Source of the DNA: Erythroxylum novogranatense
Lineage: Eukaryota > Streptophyta > Magnoliopsida > Malpighiales > Erythroxylaceae
Assembly (NCBI GenBank): GCA_029891385.1
Contig: CM057233.1
Coordinates: 29,246,540-29,310,539, forward strand
Length of the DNA stretch: 64,000 nucleotides
Reading direction: 5' to 3'
Positions 58,835 through 64,000 of this stretch are shown here, one piece after another. Both the position numbers and the translations under genes were made by a program. The notes under the pieces are model-generated. The model saw nothing but the letters and a program-made list of their open reading frames with translations. It searched no databases and was not told where the DNA came from. How positions within the stretch are numbered: the stretch's first letter is position 1; each line of letters starts with the position of its first letter.

Positions 58835-58900
58835 TTACAATTTTGGATGAGTTTGCGAACTCAATGAGAAACCATCATCGATGGTTCTCCCAATTCATGC
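58835..58900 (-). other. Conserved LTR double-hairpin block
   Basis: Both stems are perfect: ACCATC-GAT-GATGGT and GAGTT-CGCA-AACTC on the minus strand. Confidence 0.6.
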
Positions 58901-59398
58901 ATCACATAAGCATGATATAGTATGCATCCAGTAATCATACAATTACAATGCTAATACAATAACAGTAATAGGCATACAACACAATCACGGTAAACAGAAC
59001 ACAGTTACAGTCATATTACAGTATAGATACAGTCAGGTACCATGTCAATTATTCAGTCCAGTATGCAATGCACATGTGACTCTTTTTCAGTTTATTACAA
59101 TATTGTGACCGAGTGCTTTAGCAGTGTTCAATGGTCGATGAGACGCGTCTAGGAGAATTATCTCCTTCGAGTCAGAAGCTTGCGATGTCGATGTCGATGG
59201 CGACTCGGTTCACATTTATTCTTTATCGGTTTATGCATCGTGCATGAGTGCACATGTTCAATTGAAACGATTACATAACGATCTAAAATTCCCAATGAGC
59301 AGTAATTTACAGTCAATATCATGTAATCCAAGTAATCCCCGTAGGGCAAATAAGTCACAGTAAACACGTAGATTGAGATAACCACCTAGGTTACTCAC

Positions 59399-59465
59399 CC
59401 ATTACTTTCGAGCTAATGCCGGGAAGTTTCCGCCCCGTCGGTCGAACGACGCTCCACTTGGGCCT
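59399..59465 (-). other. Predicted LTR mini-exon (67 nt)
   Basis: Acceptor CTGATTCTTATAG ends at 59466. The exon ends ATGG at 59399 and GTGAGTAACC starts at 59398. It is the sister of 46522-46588. Confidence 0.5.
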
Positions 59466-61413
59466 CTATAAGAATCAGAAAACGAACGAGTCACTAAATA
59501 TTTAATTCGAACTAGTATTGATGCACATGTAGGTGAAATATGCATGTTCATGAATTCCTGGCCCTAATCCCATTTTTTTTTCATCATAAAAATCCTTCTA
59601 AAAAATTAGAAACCTATTGGCGCTGACGGTGCGCAATTCGGACCTCTAAAGGTCCCCAATTAAACAAAACAGTGATTAAACAGACCTTTATCCGGACCCA
59701 CGTCAATTTCCCGTCCAAAAATCCCGAATCTCTAAGAAAATGAAATTAAATATTCACTGAATCCGATACCTCAAGAATCAGGTCAATCGGACGACGGACG
59801 GAAAAGTTATTCACGAAAGAAACCAAAATTCAACAATTAATAGCCCTTATTTCCTTCTCTTTTTCCTGTTTTCCAACCGAAATTCAACCTATCATATCTC
59901 TTTCTACACATTTCAGAAAAATGCAAACTATACCTTGTTGGAAAGATAATGAAACCCTCTACAAGTTTCATGAAGACCCCGACAAACACTTTTACCCATA
60001 AGGGTGTCAAAAGTTCAGTCAAAGCCACTGCCTACTCCAAACCTATCAAAACAGTGTAGTACATTGCAAATTCATTAACCTTCTGATTCTTCAGTCAACA
60101 ATTACACAATAAATCATGCAGTAAGATCACAATGTTATCTACAACTTTCATGAACATCCCAAAATCAGATTCACTTGATAACTATGTCAAACAATTCACC
60201 AAAGCATCAGCCCTCAGAATTTTCCCAATCTGAACAGCACATTTCACAATAGTATATCTCTTAGCACAAATGTCACCAAATTCACTACCTTATATACCTG
60301 AAAAGATAAGATCTCAAAATTCAATTTTCATGAAGGACTCAACATCCAATTCGATCTCTAACAATTTCAAAACTGTTATGCAAGTTTCTGCCATGATCAG
60401 TAATTCACAACCTAATGCAGGTTCAGTTTTTGCAAATTCCTTTCTCTCAAATCTGACAACCAAAAATTACATGTCATATATCATTCTCAAGATAATTTCT
60501 TCCTCTAAAACTTTACAGAAGATCACTCACACCAATTCAGTTCACATAAATTGCTAAAATTGCTCCAAATCATAATGTGCACCAAATTTGACATTCCAGC
60601 TAGGTTTCATTCAATGCATGAAAACAGTCAATAGTCATCAGTCCATAACTCCTACTATACATATAGAAAAATTGCAAAATCAGTGGCATTGGAAAGATAA
60701 CTTAATAGGCTTCAACTTTAATTTAGTCCATTTGTTCTAATTCCTTCTCAATTAATTTAGAAAAATTAGCAAAACTCTAGGTTATGGTTTCAGGTACTAT
60801 TCATTCCAGTCAATAGCAGTAACTTTCCAAGCCATATTGCAATCTCTTAAAGCTAAAATTGGACAACACCTATTTCACACAAAAATGTAGCCAACATCCC
60901 AAAGTTTAATTGGGCACAAACCTCACCTCATTTGCTCACCTACACAATTAGTTATGATCAAAACATTGCAATAGGGTCAAAATGCATTTTCCAGCTTTCA
61001 ACTTCAACCTAACTCCTATCACTTCTAATATCAATAACACATCACCAAGCATCCATTTACACCTCTAATTCAACCACAAAATCATCACAACATTTACTTA
61101 TATAATTACACAAAAGTTGGCAGCACCCACATACACAACTTCCATATTTCATTTCCATTCATTAAACATCATAAACAACCTTAAATTCACAATCTTTATC
61201 TACTATATCACTTTCCCTCACACAAACATACATTTATACCCAAATAATCCTACCCCTATCTTCATGAAATTAATGCATCATAAACCATATTTAATGAACA
61301 ATAATTTCCAATCAATGCATCTAACCACTACAACTTCAAAAACATAATGAAATTCTTACCTAATTAAAGCTTCCTCTTAAATTCTTCAACTACCAATAAC
61401 TTCTCCACTATTA

Positions 61414-62854
<1,441 letters not shown>

Positions 62855-63642
62855 TTATACTTTCTCTACTTCTCTAACACCATGCATGGCTATCATCATG
62901 AAAAGAAGGTAGGAGACTTAAGCTTGGTTTGTGTGTGAGTAGAAGCAAGCAAAAAGACAAGAACATATATATATATAAACAAGACCAACGAAGGAAAGGA
63001 AGAAGGTTGAGGTTTCGGATGAAAGAGGAGTTTTTAAGCAATTCAAGAGTTCTTTTCATTCTTCTCTTAAGACAATCACCGAGGGAGCATACCAAGACAA
63101 GTAATAAATAGACATTAAATGAAGGGAAATGGTGGCAAGATGGGATTTGTCCAACAAGGAGAAGAAAAGTCAAAGTGATTTACCTAATAAACTTTAATCA
63201 ATTAAGCCTAATCAAAAAATTTAACCCAAATCAACTCCAATGGCCCCAATTTAAATCCCAAAATAATATACCCAATAATGCAGTGCCATTGGATAGAAAT
63301 TTTCGTTACCGAAAATCGACTAGTTCGCCACTTGGCGATTTTTCCGGTCCGAGAATTTTCTCCGAAAAATTTTAGAAAAATTCTCAAAAATCCCTTAAAA
63401 TAGAAAACAATTTATGGCGCACTCAGAATAATTTTCCAAACCCAAAAATCACGTTAATCCCAATAAAATTGTTTTAGGCACGAAAACCGGGAATGTCATG
63501 TATGCATGTACAGTAAATTCCTGTGCACAATTGTGACTATGTAGCAATCCTATTATGCATGAGCAGTCCCATGAAATCCCAATCTAGCACATCCTATGCT
63601 AATTTACTATTCTACCCTTCCAATTGAGGGTGGGATGTTACA

Positions 63643-64000
63643 AGTTCTCCCCCCCCTTAAAGAATTTCGTCCTCGAAATTCATACCTTAGTCCGCTGCAT
63701 CCTCTTGCACTCTTTTGTTTTTTTTTTCACTTTACTCCGTTACTCCATTGCTTTCTTTGAAACAACCTTGGGTTTCAGATTTAAACAATCCCTTCCAAAT
63801 GCTACAACTTCTTATCTGTTTCTTCCATACTCTTCGAATTAATCATAATTTTATTTCCCACTTCTTGGGTCTATAACACCCATATTATACCTTACTAATC
63901 TTCTTAACATACTCACTTACATCACATTTCGAATGTGAGACGTCTTTCATCAATAGCAACACCATAACTATTCCATGTAATCCTATTCATGTCGGACTTG
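63643..64000 (-). other. 3' end of another retroelement interior
   Basis: On the minus strand TTCGAGGACGAAATTC and a purine tract AAGGGGGGGAGAACT directly precede the LTR start at 63642, as in the LARD and Tekay elements. The pol-like relic ends EDEIL then TAA. The rest is T/C-rich and non-coding, resembling 18428-18800 in texture. The element continues beyond the window. Confidence 0.6.

Overview
This window is plant nuclear DNA made almost entirely of nested, decayed retrotransposons. I found no host gene, tRNA or rRNA. The evidence is plant Ty3/Gypsy lineages (Tekay-like chromovirus with chromodomain, Athila), a SIRE-like Ty1/Copia element, an L1-type LINE and a PIF/Harbinger-like MITE. 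This mix suggests pericentromeric or other heterochromatic DNA of a seed plant. The species cannot be read from the sequence.

Layout, left to right. 1-10598 is old debris: the end of a giant LTR, a Copia integrase fragment, a chimeric giant-LTR block (891-5957), a probable Copia-type LTR, an L1 LINE relic on the minus strand (8560-9554) and a truncated Tekay-type LTR. 10599-14186 is the 5' half of a SIRE-like Copia element (LTR, PBS, gag, protease, part of integrase). It is cut at 14187 by a minus-strand non-autonomous element (14187-26078) with two ~4.2-kb LTRs around a ~3.5-kb non-coding interior, a LARD-like layout. The same interior restarts after the second LTR (26079-26513). 26514-45560 is a minus-strand giant LTR (called H here), split by a plus-strand Tekay-type LTR (27384-31440) and by a complete Athila element (33538-44886) with a perfect 5-bp duplication GCCCC. 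45561-63642 is a minus-strand Tekay-type chromovirus (gag, protease, RT, RNase H, integrase, chromodomain). Its RT is split by a 4.5-kb solo LTR (52023-56494, duplication GGAGC). Its right LTR carries a MITE (61414-62854, duplication TTA) swollen by about 1 kb of TAA repeat.

All reading frames are broken by stops or frameshifts, so nothing here is likely to encode a working protein. The remarkable part is the giant LTRs. Copies from several subfamilies share an unexpected architecture: a transcribed leader ending in AG|GTAAG-like splice donors, a set of degenerate ~180-205-bp modules, a 3' splice acceptor followed by a ~65-nt mini-exon and a second donor, then two adjacent conserved hairpins. 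Several also carry family-specific palindromic arrays that vary in length between sister LTRs.
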